The notes under the pieces are model-generated. The model saw only the letters and a list, made by a program, of their open reading frames with translations, ran no database searches and was not told the DNA's origin. Below, in pieces: positions 24,817 to 34,281 of a stretch of 64,000 bases of DNA. Position numbers and translations under genes: made by a program. This DNA comes from Ketobacter sp. (GTDB taxonomy: Bacteria; Pseudomonadota; Gammaproteobacteria; Pseudomonadales; Ketobacteraceae): positions 62,001-126,000 of the forward strand of contig NZ_RCHN01000023.1 of NCBI RefSeq assembly GCF_003671495.1, written 5' to 3'. The stretch's first letter is position 1. Every line of letters begins with the position of its first letter.

Positions 24817-27800
24817 ATGTCCATTCGAGTTGCCATTCGTCACCACACCAAGTATTCCTATGATCGCAATACGAAACTGTTTCCCCATACATTTCGCTTG
24901 CGCCCGGCGGTCCACAGCCGCACGCCCATCGAGGCCTATTCCTTCAAGATCAAGCCGGAGAACCACTTCATCAACTGGCAGCAGGATCCGTTTGGCAACT
25001 TCTTGGCGCGGGTCGTGTTCCCGGAGCCGGCCAAAGAACTGCAGATTGATGTGGAGGTGATCGCCAACCTCAAGGTGATCAACCCTTTTGATTTTTTTGT
25101 GGAAGAGTACGCCCACGATTACCCGTTCGAATACGAGAAACAACTGGCGAAAGAGCTGGTGCCGTATCTTGAGATCAAGGAAAAAGGCCCCCTGTTGATG
25201 GAGTGGCTGAGCAAAGTCGACCGTGGTGAGAAGCGCATTGTCGATTTTCTGGTGGAGCTGAACCAGAGGCTGTTCAACGACATCGGATACTCCATCCGCA
25301 TGGAGCCCGGGGTGCAGACCTGTGAGGAAACCCTGGAGCGCAAAATCGGCTCCTGCCGGGATTCTGCCTTCCTTTTGGTGCAGATACTGCGGCATCTGGG
25401 CCTGGCGGCGCGCTTTGTGTCCGGCTATCTGGTGCAATTGAAATCCGATGTGAAATCCCTCGATGGACCGTCCGGCCCGGAGGAGGATTTCACCGACCTG
25501 CACGCCTGGACCGAAGTCTATGTGCCCGGCGCCGGCTGGATCGGACTGGACCCCACTTCCGGTCTGTTCGCCGGGGAAGGTCACATTCCCCTGGCCTGTA
25601 CACCGGACCCGGTGAGCGCGGCGCCGGTGACTGGGGCCACCGGCAAGTGCGAGGTGGAATTCGAATTTGAAAACCGGGTGGACCGCATTCACGAAGATCC
25701 CCGGGTTACCAAACCCTACACCGAAGACCAGTGGCAGAACATCCAGGCCCTGGGCTACAAGGTGGACGAAGAACTGATGGCCAACGACGTGCGCCTGACC
25801 ATGGGGGGGGAACCCACCTTTGTGTCGGTGGATGACATGGAATCGCCGGAGTGGAACACCACCGCGGACAGCCCCCAGAAGCGGGCCCTGGCCCATAATC
25901 TGTTTCTGGCCATGCAGAATCAGTTTGCCCCCGGCGGCGTCAAACACTACGGCCAGGGCAAATGGTATCCCGGCGAGCCCCTGCCCCGTTGGCAATACGC
26001 CTGTTACTGGCGCAAGGACGGCCATACCCTCTGGCACTACCCCAATCTGATGGCCGACCCCAACCGCAACTACGGCCTGGGCACCGACGATGCCCAGAGC
26101 TTTATGACGGCTCTGTGCAAGCGTTTGCGTTTGCCCAACCGCTTTGTGTTGCCGGCCTACGAAGATGCCATCTACTACATGTGGCAGGAAGGCAACCTGC
26201 CGGCACAGTTCGATCCCCTGGAACACGACCTCAAACTGGAAGGTGAACGCAAACGCCTGCTGGCCCATCTGCAACGGGGCCTGGATGCGCCGGTGGGGTA
26301 TGTGTTGCCCCTGAACTGGGACTGGTACCAGCAGGCCTGGCACAGCTGTACCTGGACCTTCCGCCGGGGTCACCTGCATCTGGTGCCCGGGGATTCCGCC
26401 ATCGGCATGCGTTTGCCATTGGAGGTGATTCACTGGCTGCCGCCGGAGAAGCGGGAATATCACCAGCCCATGAGCCTGTTTGAGGCGGCCCCGGCGCTCC
26501 CCTACTACCCACCCAATCTGGCGCCCATTGAGTACACCCAGAATGACGAGGTGAACGAAGTTGAATCGTTCATCCAGACCGCCATGTGCGCCGAAGTGCG
26601 TAATGGCTGCCTGTATGTATTCCTGCCACCGCTGACCCACGGTGACCAGTTCATCAAGCTGATGGCCGCCATTGAAGGGGCTGCCCACGAACTCAATATG
26701 CCGTTGGTACTGGAGGGCTATGAGCCGCCCAAAGACAACCGCATGGAGAAGTTCATGGTGACCCCGGACCCGGGCGTCATCGAGGTGAACGTGCATCCGG
26801 TGCATACCTGGGACGAGCTGCAGAACAACACCCATACCCTCTATGACATTGCTCACAAGTGTCGCCTGGGCACTGAAAAATTCATGCTCGACGGCCGTCA
26901 CACCGGCACCGGCGGCGGCAACCACGTTACCATGGGGGGCGCCACGCCGTCGGACTCACCCTTATTGCGACGCCCGGATGTGTTGCGCAGCCTGATCACC
27001 TTCTGGCAGCACCATCCCGGCCTGTCCTACCTGTTCTCCGGCTTGTTTATCGGGCCCACCAGTCAGGCACCGCGGGTGGATGAAGGTCGCAACGAAAGTC
27101 TGTATGAGCTGGAAATCGCCTTCAGCCAGATGCCCAAGGAAGAGATCTCCCAGCCCTGGTTGGTGGACCGCTTGCTGCGTAACCTGTTGGTGGACATTTC
27201 CGGTAACACCCACCGCTCCGAGTTCTGTATCGACAAGCTGTACTCACCGGATTCGTCTTCCGGGCGCCTGGGTATCCTGGAATTCCGCGCCTTTGAGATG
27301 CCGCCCCACCCGCGCATGAGCCTGGTGCAGATGCTGTTGCTGCGTACCCTGCTGATGATGTTCTGGCACAAACCCTACGAACACCGGCTGGTGCGCTGGG
27401 GCACCGAGCTGCACGACCGCTTTATGCTGCCCCATTACGTGTGGGAAGACCTGCGCGATGTGTGCGAGTTCATGCAGCTGCAGGGCTATCCGTTCCAGCT
27501 GGAATGGCTGGAGCCGTTTCTGGAATTCCGTTTCCCCCATTACGGGCGAGTCAACATCCGCGATATCCAGATTGAGCTGCAGACTGCCATCGAACCCTGG
27601 CATGTGATGGGTGAGGAAGTGACCCGGGGCGGTACCTCCCGCTTTGTGGATTCCTCGGTGGAGCGCATGCAGGTGCGGGTCCACGGACTCAGCGAGGGCC
27701 GTTACGTACTGGTGTGCAACGGGCGCCGGGTGCCACTCAACTTTACCGGTACCCACGGTGAGTATGTGGCCGGAATCCGTTACCGCGCCTGGCAGCCACC

Positions 27801-28164
27801 TTCTGCCCTGCATCCTTTGATTGGCGTGCATTCACCCCTGGTGTTCGACCTGGTGGATACCTTCAATGGCCGTTCCATCGGCGGTTGTACTTATCACGTG
27901 CACCACGCCGGGGGCCGCAGCTACGATACCTTCCCGGTGAACGCCTATGAGGCGGAAGGCCGCCGTATCAGCCGCTTCTGGAGCCATGGCCACACTCAGG
28001 GACCGCTGACGGTGCCGCCGGAAGTGCGCCCCTTCATGCAGAGTGAGGACCGTTTTTACCCCCATGGCAGTGGCGTGGGCCCCATGCAACCGCCGGCGGA
28101 CGAGATCAATCGGGAATACCCCTACACCCTGGATTTGCGTAGACCCCTGCGCACTCTGTCGTGA
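24817..28164 (+). CDS. Transglutaminase-like protein with DUF2126 domain
   Basis: I chose ATG 24817 after AAGGAT (1115 residues). Residues 1-90 are the Bact_transglu_N beta domain; the papain-like core has Cys180 (GSCRDSA), His229 (DLHAWTEV) and Asp245 (GLDPTSG), so the catalytic triad is intact. Residues about 300-1115 are DUF2126, with GGEPTFVS and GTGGGNH-type motifs. Comparative genomics places this architecture with circularly permuted ATP-grasp and alpha-E proteins in a predicted peptide ligation/modification system. The protein is cytosolic, with no signal peptide. It is the first of five consecutive genes of the system. Its substrate is unknown. Confidence 0.93.
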   Translation: MSIRVAIRHHTKYSYDRNTKLFPHTFRLRPAVHSRTPIEAYSFKIKPENHFINWQQDPFGNFLARVVFPEPAKELQIDVEVIANLKVINPFDFFVEEYAHDYPFEYEKQLAKELVPYLEIKEKGPLLMEWLSKVDRGEKRIVDFLVELNQRLFNDIGYSIRMEPGVQTCEETLERKIGSCRDSAFLLVQILRHLGLAARFVSGYLVQLKSDVKSLDGPSGPEEDFTDLHAWTEVYVPGAGWIGLDPTSGLFAGEGHIPLACTPDPVSAAPVTGATGKCEVEFEFENRVDRIHEDPRVTKPYTEDQWQNIQALGYKVDEELMANDVRLTMGGEPTFVSVDDMESPEWNTTADSPQKRALAHNLFLAMQNQFAPGGVKHYGQGKWYPGEPLPRWQYACYWRKDGHTLWHYPNLMADPNRNYGLGTDDAQSFMTALCKRLRLPNRFVLPAYEDAIYYMWQEGNLPAQFDPLEHDLKLEGERKRLLAHLQRGLDAPVGYVLPLNWDWYQQAWHSCTWTFRRGHLHLVPGDSAIGMRLPLEVIHWLPPEKREYHQPMSLFEAAPALPYYPPNLAPIEYTQNDEVNEVESFIQTAMCAEVRNGCLYVFLPPLTHGDQFIKLMAAIEGAAHELNMPLVLEGYEPPKDNRMEKFMVTPDPGVIEVNVHPVHTWDELQNNTHTLYDIAHKCRLGTEKFMLDGRHTGTGGGNHVTMGGATPSDSPLLRRPDVLRSLITFWQHHPGLSYLFSGLFIGPTSQAPRVDEGRNESLYELEIAFSQMPKEEISQPWLVDRLLRNLLVDISGNTHRSEFCIDKLYSPDSSSGRLGILEFRAFEMPPHPRMSLVQMLLLRTLLMMFWHKPYEHRLVRWGTELHDRFMLPHYVWEDLRDVCEFMQLQGYPFQLEWLEPFLEFRFPHYGRVNIRDIQIELQTAIEPWHVMGEEVTRGGTSRFVDSSVERMQVRVHGLSEGRYVLVCNGRRVPLNFTGTHGEYVAGIRYRAWQPPSALHPLIGVHSPLVFDLVDTFNGRSIGGCTYHVHHAGGRSYDTFPVNAYEAEGRRISRFWSHGHTQGPLTVPPEVRPFMQSEDRFYPHGSGVGPMQPPADEINREYPYTLDLRRPLRTLS

Positions 28165-28215
28165 ACCCGTTATAATCTCTGGGAAATGAGTGTAAGGGGT
28201 TCTATTTAGGGCTGT

Positions 28216-30807
28216 ATGGCAACCAACACAGAAGAAAAGACAAGCGCTGAGCCGGCACCAAGCCTGGAGCAGGTTCTGGAGCATTATCCCCGGGATATGG
28301 TGGGATACGATGAGATGTGGGTAGAGGACAGTGCCCGGGTTAACCCCCATTGGCGCCGTTTGATGAAGGATCTCACCAAACTCGGCGACAGCGAGCTGGA
28401 GCGTCGGCGTACCGATGCCCGTCGCCTGTTGCGTGAGAATGGGGTGACCTACCACATTTACAACGACCCCAAGGGCCAGAAGCGCACCTGGCAGCTGGAC
28501 CCCATTCCCCTGGTGATCAACAGCCAGGACTGGGGTGCCATCAGTGTGGGCCTGAAACAGCGGGCGCGCCTGCTGGACATGATCCTGCGGGATATTTATG
28601 GCCCCCGCCGCCTGATCAAGGAAGGCCTGATTCCGGCGGAACTGATCTACGCCCAGCAGGGCTTTCTGCGGGCTTGTGACCAGGTGCAGATGAAGGACCT
28701 GCCCCATCTGTTGCTCTATGCCGCCGATCTGGCGCGGGGGCCGGACGGCCGCATGTGGGTGCTGGGGGATCGCAGCCAGGCGCCTTCCGGTGCCGGCTAT
28801 GCCCTGGAAACCCGCATGGCCATGACCCGGGTGATGGCGGAGGAGTTCCGCCGTACCCAGGTGCATCGCTTGTCGATCTTCTTCCGCCATTTGCGCAGCA
28901 TGCTGGCCAGCCTGCTGCCCCACCGCAAAGACGATCCCCGGGTGGTGATCCTCACCCCCGGGCCCCACAACGAAACCTATTTCGAGCATGCCTACCTGAC
29001 CTCGTATCTGGGCTACAGCCTGGTGCAGGGGGATGACCTGACCGTGCGCGGTGGCAAGGTCTGGATGAAATCCCTGGATGGCCTCAAGCAGGTGGACATC
29101 ATTGTGCGGCGGGTGGATGACACCTTCTGCGACCCCCTGGAGCTGCGGGAGGATTCCCACCTGGGGGTGCCCGGCCTGCTGCAGGCCGCCCGCCTGGGCA
29201 ATGTGATCATCGCCAATCCCCTGGGCTCCAGCATCCTGGAGAGCCCGGCCCTGATGCCGTTCCTGCCCAACATTGCCAAGCACTGGCTGGGGGAGGAAAT
29301 CCTGCTGCCTTCTGCTGCCACCTGGTGGTGTGGTCAGCAAAAAGAACGGGATTATGTATTGGCCAATATTCGTGACCTGGTGATCAAACCCATTGATCGC
29401 CGTGGTCCCTCGGTGTTCGGTTCTGCCCTCAGTGAAAAACAAATGCAGGAACTGAAACTCCGCATCCAGGCCGAGCCGCACATGTATGTGGGGCAGCAGG
29501 TGCTGAGCTGTTCCACCGCGCCTTCCCTGCGCAATGGCAAACTGGTACCGCGGCGGGTGTTGCTGCGTACGTTCCTCACCGCCCACCAGGGGGATTACGA
29601 TGTCATGCCCGGTGGCCTGACCCGGGTGGCCCAGGACGAGGACGCCCTCTTCGTCACCAACCAGACCGGCGGCCTGTCCAAGGACACCTGGATTCTGGCG
29701 GATAAACCGGTGCATCAGGCCAGCCTGTGGCCCAGCATCCGGCAGATGGAAAGCCTGATGTCCGGCGAGGGTGTATTGCCTTCCCGTTCCGGGGAAAACC
29801 TGTTCTGGGTGGGCCGCTACACCGAGCGCTCCGAGGGCCTGTTGCGCCTGATTCGCACCGTGCTCAACAAGCTGGCGGACTATGACGATTACCGCGATGT
29901 GTCGGATCAGGTGGTGCTCAACCACCTGCTGGAAGCACTGACCCACTTCACCTGGGTCTACCCCGGCTTCACCGGCGAGGATGCCGAAGAAAAACTCAAG
30001 CGGCCCCGTCTGCACATCATGGACATGGTGTTGAACCGGGAACATCGCAGCAGCCTCATCGGCACCCTCAATGCCCTCTTGCAGAGCGCCTACAACGTGC
30101 GCGACCTGTGGTCGGTGGACACCTGGCGGGTGGTGGATGATATCGACGAGAACCTGCAGTACCTGAGTTCCAACAAGACCCGCTTCTCCATCCTGCAGAC
30201 CGAGCTGGACAGCCTGCTGGCGTCCCTGATGGCGTTCAATTCCCAGACCCAGGAAAGCATGCCCCACGAACATGGCTGGTATCTGCTCAACGTGGGGCGT
30301 CGCATGGAGCGGGCACTGCAGCTGATCTGCTTCATCCGCACCTGTTTTGTCCAGTACGCCGGTGAGGTGCCGGAGCACCTGATGCTGGAGGCCACCCTGG
30401 TGAATCACGAAAGCCTGATCACCCACCGCCGCCGCTACCGGTCCGTGCAACACATCTTCACGGTGCTGGACCTGATGTTGTTGGATACCCGCCACCCCCG
30501 CTCCCTGGCCTATCAGGTGGACAAGATCATGTCACTCATGGAAGCGTTGCCCCAGCCTACCCCGTCCCATCACCTGAGTCGGGAGCAGCGGCTGATTTTG
30601 CAGGCCAGCACCGAGATCAAGCTGGCGGAAGTGGAGAAGCTGGCCAATATCAATGATGAGCTGGGCAGTCGACGGGCGTTGGCCAAGCTGCTGGACAGCG
30701 TGGAGCGGCGCCTGGAGAAAGTATCCGAACTGCTGCACCAGCGTTACTTCACCCATACCCAGAGTGCGCGCCAACTGGCTCCCACCAAGCTGGAGTTGCC
30801 GGCATGA
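28216..30807 (+). CDS. Circularly permuted type 2 ATP-grasp protein fused to alpha-E domain
   Basis: The protein has 863 residues. Residues about 20-500 are the circularly permuted ATP-grasp (YFEHAYLTSYLGY, KQVDIIVRRVDDTFCDP, LGVPGLLQAARLGN, YDVMPGGLTRV); residues about 520-850 are an alpha-helical alpha-E module beginning SRSGENLFWVGRYTERSEGLLR. The ATP-grasp part should form an amide or ester bond using ATP, and alpha-E is always linked to it, with an unknown scaffold or catalytic role. The two are normally separate genes, as at 31733 and 33184 in this same cluster, so this is a fused paralogue. The stop overlaps the next transglutaminase start by 4 bases. Confidence 0.93.
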   Translation: MATNTEEKTSAEPAPSLEQVLEHYPRDMVGYDEMWVEDSARVNPHWRRLMKDLTKLGDSELERRRTDARRLLRENGVTYHIYNDPKGQKRTWQLDPIPLVINSQDWGAISVGLKQRARLLDMILRDIYGPRRLIKEGLIPAELIYAQQGFLRACDQVQMKDLPHLLLYAADLARGPDGRMWVLGDRSQAPSGAGYALETRMAMTRVMAEEFRRTQVHRLSIFFRHLRSMLASLLPHRKDDPRVVILTPGPHNETYFEHAYLTSYLGYSLVQGDDLTVRGGKVWMKSLDGLKQVDIIVRRVDDTFCDPLELREDSHLGVPGLLQAARLGNVIIANPLGSSILESPALMPFLPNIAKHWLGEEILLPSAATWWCGQQKERDYVLANIRDLVIKPIDRRGPSVFGSALSEKQMQELKLRIQAEPHMYVGQQVLSCSTAPSLRNGKLVPRRVLLRTFLTAHQGDYDVMPGGLTRVAQDEDALFVTNQTGGLSKDTWILADKPVHQASLWPSIRQMESLMSGEGVLPSRSGENLFWVGRYTERSEGLLRLIRTVLNKLADYDDYRDVSDQVVLNHLLEALTHFTWVYPGFTGEDAEEKLKRPRLHIMDMVLNREHRSSLIGTLNALLQSAYNVRDLWSVDTWRVVDDIDENLQYLSSNKTRFSILQTELDSLLASLMAFNSQTQESMPHEHGWYLLNVGRRMERALQLICFIRTCFVQYAGEVPEHLMLEATLVNHESLITHRRRYRSVQHIFTVLDLMLLDTRHPRSLAYQVDKIMSLMEALPQPTPSHHLSREQRLILQASTEIKLAEVEKLANINDELGSRRALAKLLDSVERRLEKVSELLHQRYFTHTQSARQLAPTKLELPA

Positions 30808-31685
30808 AGTATCACATCAAGCACACCACCCATTATCAGTACAGCAGTCCGGTGAGCATGTGTTTCAACGAGGCCCGCATGTCACCGGTGAACAGTGCGC
30901 ACCAAACTTGTGCGCGCAATCGGTTCGTCATTCACCCTGCACCAGAATCGCTCCACAAGCGCTTTGATTATTTTGGCAACCAGGTCACCAGCTTCGATAT
31001 TCTCCAGCCCCACAAGGAGTTATCCGTCACCGTGTACTCCGAGGTGCAGGTGCTGGACCACACCCAGCAGGCACTGTTTTCGGCCGACTACCCCTGGGAG
31101 TTTGTCCGGGACAGCCTGAAGACCGCCACTGATCCCGAGCACATCGTGGTGCGCGAATACATCCTGCCGTCGCCGCTGATACCGGTGTTTGATGAGGTGA
31201 AGGAGTACGCCGCCGAGTCCTTTACCGAGGGGCGACCGGTGCTGGAGGCAATCCAGGACCTGGTGCAGCGGATCTTCACGGATTTCAAATACGACCCGGG
31301 GTTTTCCACCATCAGTACCCCCCTGCACACGGTGATGGAGCATCGGCGCGGGGTGTGCCAGGACTTCGCCCACCTGGGCATTGCCTGCCTGCGGGCCATG
31401 GGCCTGGCGGCGGGTTACGTCAGTGGTTACCTTGAGACGGTGCCGCCGCCGGGGCAGGAAAAGCTCGAGGGTGCGGATGCCTCGCACGCCTGGTTTGGCG
31501 TCTACATGCTCGATTTCGGCTGGATGCACTTCGATCCCACCAACAATATGATGGCCAAGGACCAGCACATAACATTGGCCTTTGGCAGAGATTTTGCAGA
31601 TGTGACCCCACTCAAAGGGGTAATTTACGGCGGCGACGATCACGAGCTGAAAGTGTTCGTGGATGTGCGCCGGATTGAAGAATAG
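30804..31685 (+). CDS. Transglutaminase family protein, short form
   Basis: The protein has 293 residues: an N-terminal beta domain (KYHIKHTTHYQYSSPVSMCFNEARMSP) then the papain-like core with Cys185 (RGVCQDFAH), His228 (ASHAWFGVY) and Asp244 (HFDPTNN). All three catalytic residues are present. It lacks DUF2126, so it is the compact paralogue of the protein at 24817. Such enzymes are predicted to act as peptidases or amide-forming or cleaving enzymes on the ATP-grasp product. It overlaps the fused ATP-grasp gene by 4 bases and precedes the free ATP-grasp gene by 47 bases. Confidence 0.93.
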   Translation: MKYHIKHTTHYQYSSPVSMCFNEARMSPVNSAHQTCARNRFVIHPAPESLHKRFDYFGNQVTSFDILQPHKELSVTVYSEVQVLDHTQQALFSADYPWEFVRDSLKTATDPEHIVVREYILPSPLIPVFDEVKEYAAESFTEGRPVLEAIQDLVQRIFTDFKYDPGFSTISTPLHTVMEHRRGVCQDFAHLGIACLRAMGLAAGYVSGYLETVPPPGQEKLEGADASHAWFGVYMLDFGWMHFDPTNNMMAKDQHITLAFGRDFADVTPLKGVIYGGDDHELKVFVDVRRIEE

Positions 31686-31732
31686 AAGCAGTTCACCCAC
31701 AAGCATTATTGCGAGACAAAAGAAGCGATTAT

Positions 31733-33184
31733 ATGTCTGTAAGCTGGAACGAATACGACCCGGGCAAGTTCTTCGATGAATTGATCAAACCCAAGGGGAA
31801 GCCGCGGAAATACGCTAAAAACCTGGCGAAATACCTGGCTGACCACAGCGACGAGGAGCTGGAAACCCGCAAGGCGGTGGCAGAGCTTTCCATCAAGGAG
31901 ATGGGGATCACCTTCACGGTGTACACCGAAGAGGAAGGTTCCATCGACCGCTCCTGGCCGTTCGATATTTTGCCGCGGATGATTCCCAAGTCCGAGTGGC
32001 TGCAGATTGAGCTGGGGCTCAAGCAGCGGGTGAAGGCCCTCAACCTGTTCATCAACGATATCTATCACGATCAGAAAATTATCAAGGATAAAGTCTTTCC
32101 GGCGGAGCTGCTGGCCAATTCCGTGAACTTCCGGAAGGAGTGCATGGGGGTGTCACCGCCCTTGAACATCTGGGCCCATATCTGCGGTTCGGATCTGGTG
32201 CGTGACAGCGACGGCACCATGTACGTGCTGGAAGACAATCTGCGGGTGCCCTCGGGCGTTTCCTATATGCTGGAAAACCGCTCGGTGATGAAGCGGGTGT
32301 TCCCGGAGTTGTTTGAGAGCTACAACATCCAGCCGGTGGACGATTACTGCTCCCAGCTGTTCGACATGCTGGCCTCCCTGTCACCCCGTCCGGCAGACTA
32401 TCCGGAAGTGGTGGTGCTGACCCCCGGCATTTTCAACTCCGCCTATTTTGAGCATTCCTACCTGGCCCAGCAGATGGGCTGTGAACTGGTGGAGGGCCGC
32501 GACCTGCTGGTGCAGGACGACGACTGCGTCTACATGCGCACGGTGGAAGGCCTGCAGCGGGTGGACGTGATCTATCGTCGTATCGATGACCTGTTCCTGG
32601 ACCCGGAAGCCTTCAACCCGGATTCCATGCTGGGTGTGCCGGGCCTGTTGCGGGCCTGGAAGAAAGGCAATGTGGCCCTGGCCAATGCCCCCGGCGCCGG
32701 CGTGGCGGATGACAAAGTGGTGTATGCTTTTGTGCCGGAGATCATCAAATACTACCTGGGAGAAGAGGTGCTGTTGCCCAATGTGCCCACCTACCGCTGT
32801 ATGTTCCAGGATGAACAGGATTATGTTCTGCAGCATCTGGATGAGCTGGTGGTGAAACCCGCCAACGAGTCCGGCGGCTACGGCATGATGATTGGCCCCA
32901 TGGCCAGCAAAAAGGAGCGCGAGAAATTCGCTCAACTGATCAAGAAAGACCCCCGCAATTACATCGCGCAACCCACGCTGGGATTGTCCACCGTGCCCAC
33001 CTTTGTGGAGCATGGGGTGGAGCCCCGGCACGTGGACCTGCGCCCCTTTATTCTCAGCGGTGACACCACTTCTGTCACCATGGGTGGATTAACCCGGGTG
33101 GCCCTGCGCAAGGGCTCCCTGGTGGTGAACTCCTCCCAGGGTGGTGGCAGTAAAGACACCTGGATCGTTGAGGAGGAAGCCTGA
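31733..33184 (+). CDS. Circularly permuted type 2 ATP-grasp protein, free form
   Basis: I chose ATG 31733 (MSVSWNEYDPGKFF, 483 residues); the earlier start at 31709 lacks a ribosome site. The sequence is paralogous to the ATP-grasp half of the fused gene: YFEHSYLAQQMG, QRVDVIYRRIDDLFLDP, MLGVPGLLRAWKKGN and VTMGGLTRVALRKGS line up motif by motif. It shares no alpha-E domain; that is supplied by the next gene, whose start overlaps this stop (TGATG). The product is expected to be an ATP-dependent amide ligase. A homologous pair is known in actinobacteria such as mycobacteria, also of unclear function. Confidence 0.93.
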   Translation: MSVSWNEYDPGKFFDELIKPKGKPRKYAKNLAKYLADHSDEELETRKAVAELSIKEMGITFTVYTEEEGSIDRSWPFDILPRMIPKSEWLQIELGLKQRVKALNLFINDIYHDQKIIKDKVFPAELLANSVNFRKECMGVSPPLNIWAHICGSDLVRDSDGTMYVLEDNLRVPSGVSYMLENRSVMKRVFPELFESYNIQPVDDYCSQLFDMLASLSPRPADYPEVVVLTPGIFNSAYFEHSYLAQQMGCELVEGRDLLVQDDDCVYMRTVEGLQRVDVIYRRIDDLFLDPEAFNPDSMLGVPGLLRAWKKGNVALANAPGAGVADDKVVYAFVPEIIKYYLGEEVLLPNVPTYRCMFQDEQDYVLQHLDELVVKPANESGGYGMMIGPMASKKEREKFAQLIKKDPRNYIAQPTLGLSTVPTFVEHGVEPRHVDLRPFILSGDTTSVTMGGLTRVALRKGSLVVNSSQGGGSKDTWIVEEEA

Positions 33185-34152
33185 TGCTAGCTCGAGTAGC
33201 CGAAACCCTGTACTGGATGGCCCGGTACATGGAGCGTGCGGAAAACATGGCGCGCCTGATCAACGTCAACGCCAACCTGATTCTGGACATCCCCAAGAAA
33301 ACGGTACTGGGCTGGGAACCCCTGATTGACATCACGGGCACCCGCACCAACTACGAAGAGAAATACAACTCCTTCGAAGAGCGCCAGGTGATGAAGTACC
33401 TGATCAGCGACGTGGACAGCCCGGTGTCCATCGCCAACTCCCTGAAATGGGCGCGGGAAAACGCCCGCACCGTGCGCGATGTGATTCCGCGGGAGGCCTG
33501 GGAGCAGATCAACGCCTTGAACCACTATGCCAAGGATCAGCTCAACGTGGCCATGTCCAAGCGCGGTCGTTTCAGTTACCTCAATGAGGTGATCCTGCGC
33601 AGCCAGACCATCGTTGGCCTCTTGTCCGGCACCGTGAACCGGGATCAGGGTTATGTCTTCATCCGCCTGGGGCGCAACCTGGAGCGGGCCGATATGACCT
33701 CGCGTATTATTGATGTGCGCTCGGCGAACCTGCTGATGGAAGAAAGCATGGAGCTGCGGCCCTTCGAGAACATTCAGTGGATGAGCGTGCTGAAATCCCT
33801 GACAGCCTATCAGATGTACCGCCAGGCCATGCAGGCGCGCATCCGGCGTGCCGACGTGGTGAAGTTCCTGTTCCAGTCCCAGCGCTTCCCGCGCTCGATC
33901 CTGTTCTGTGTGCAGCAGATGGAGCGCTGTGTGCAGGAGCTGCCGGATTTTGAAAACAGCCTGCGCCGGATTCATCAGGCCAAGCGGCTGATTCAGGGGG
34001 CGGAACTGCATGCCTACGATCAGTCCATGTTGCACGATTTCATTGATCACATTCAGATCGAACTGAATAACATCCACGAAGCCCTCAACGATCAGTACTT
34101 CCTCAGTGGCCGTATCTATGGCCAGGAGCAGGAACAAAAGCAGGCCTCCTGA
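33184..34152 (+). CDS. Alpha-E domain protein, free form
   Basis: The protein has 322 residues and is predicted to be all-helical. It opens with the family signature ARVAETLYWMARYMERAENM and repeats a similar pattern in FIRLGRNLERADMTSRIIDV; the paired Glu-Arg after Tyr/Leu-rich helices gives the family its name. It corresponds to the C-terminal half of the fused protein at 28216. It is translationally coupled with the preceding ATP-grasp gene by a TGATG overlap. Its enzymatic role, if any, is unknown. A stable hairpin directly after it probably ends the cluster. Confidence 0.92.
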   Translation: MLARVAETLYWMARYMERAENMARLINVNANLILDIPKKTVLGWEPLIDITGTRTNYEEKYNSFEERQVMKYLISDVDSPVSIANSLKWARENARTVRDVIPREAWEQINALNHYAKDQLNVAMSKRGRFSYLNEVILRSQTIVGLLSGTVNRDQGYVFIRLGRNLERADMTSRIIDVRSANLLMEESMELRPFENIQWMSVLKSLTAYQMYRQAMQARIRRADVVKFLFQSQRFPRSILFCVQQMERCVQELPDFENSLRRIHQAKRLIQGAELHAYDQSMLHDFIDHIQIELNNIHEALNDQYFLSGRIYGQEQEQKQAS

Positions 34153-34159
34153 CCTGTGT

Positions 34160-34188
34160 GCAGCGACCGGAATGACCCCGGTCGCTGC
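34160..34188 (+). terminator. Strong hairpin at the end of the ATP-grasp cluster
   Basis: GCAGCGACCGG and CCGGTCGCTGC form an uninterrupted 11-bp stem with a 7-base loop, 8 bases after the alpha-E stop. No T-run follows directly, though a second smaller GC hairpin with TTTT is near 34205. It probably separates the cluster from the GGDEF gene. Confidence 0.6.
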
Positions 34189-34281
34189 TGAGCAAGCCGC
34201 CTGCCGCAACGGCGTTTTGCGGGAATTGGTCTAGACTGGAAAAGATCCGTTTTTGTCCGGTTTTACTCAGGCTGATTCCCT

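Noticed and set aside
24799..26925. Long antisense open frame (708 codons)
   Set aside because: It is a mirror of the DUF2126 transglutaminase gene, rich in His, Gln and Gly as is usual for antisense reading of GC-rich genes, with no recognisable motifs.
27832..30495. Long antisense open frame (887 codons)
   Set aside because: It lies opposite the fused ATP-grasp/alpha-E gene; composition is typical of antisense frames and it has no ribosome site.
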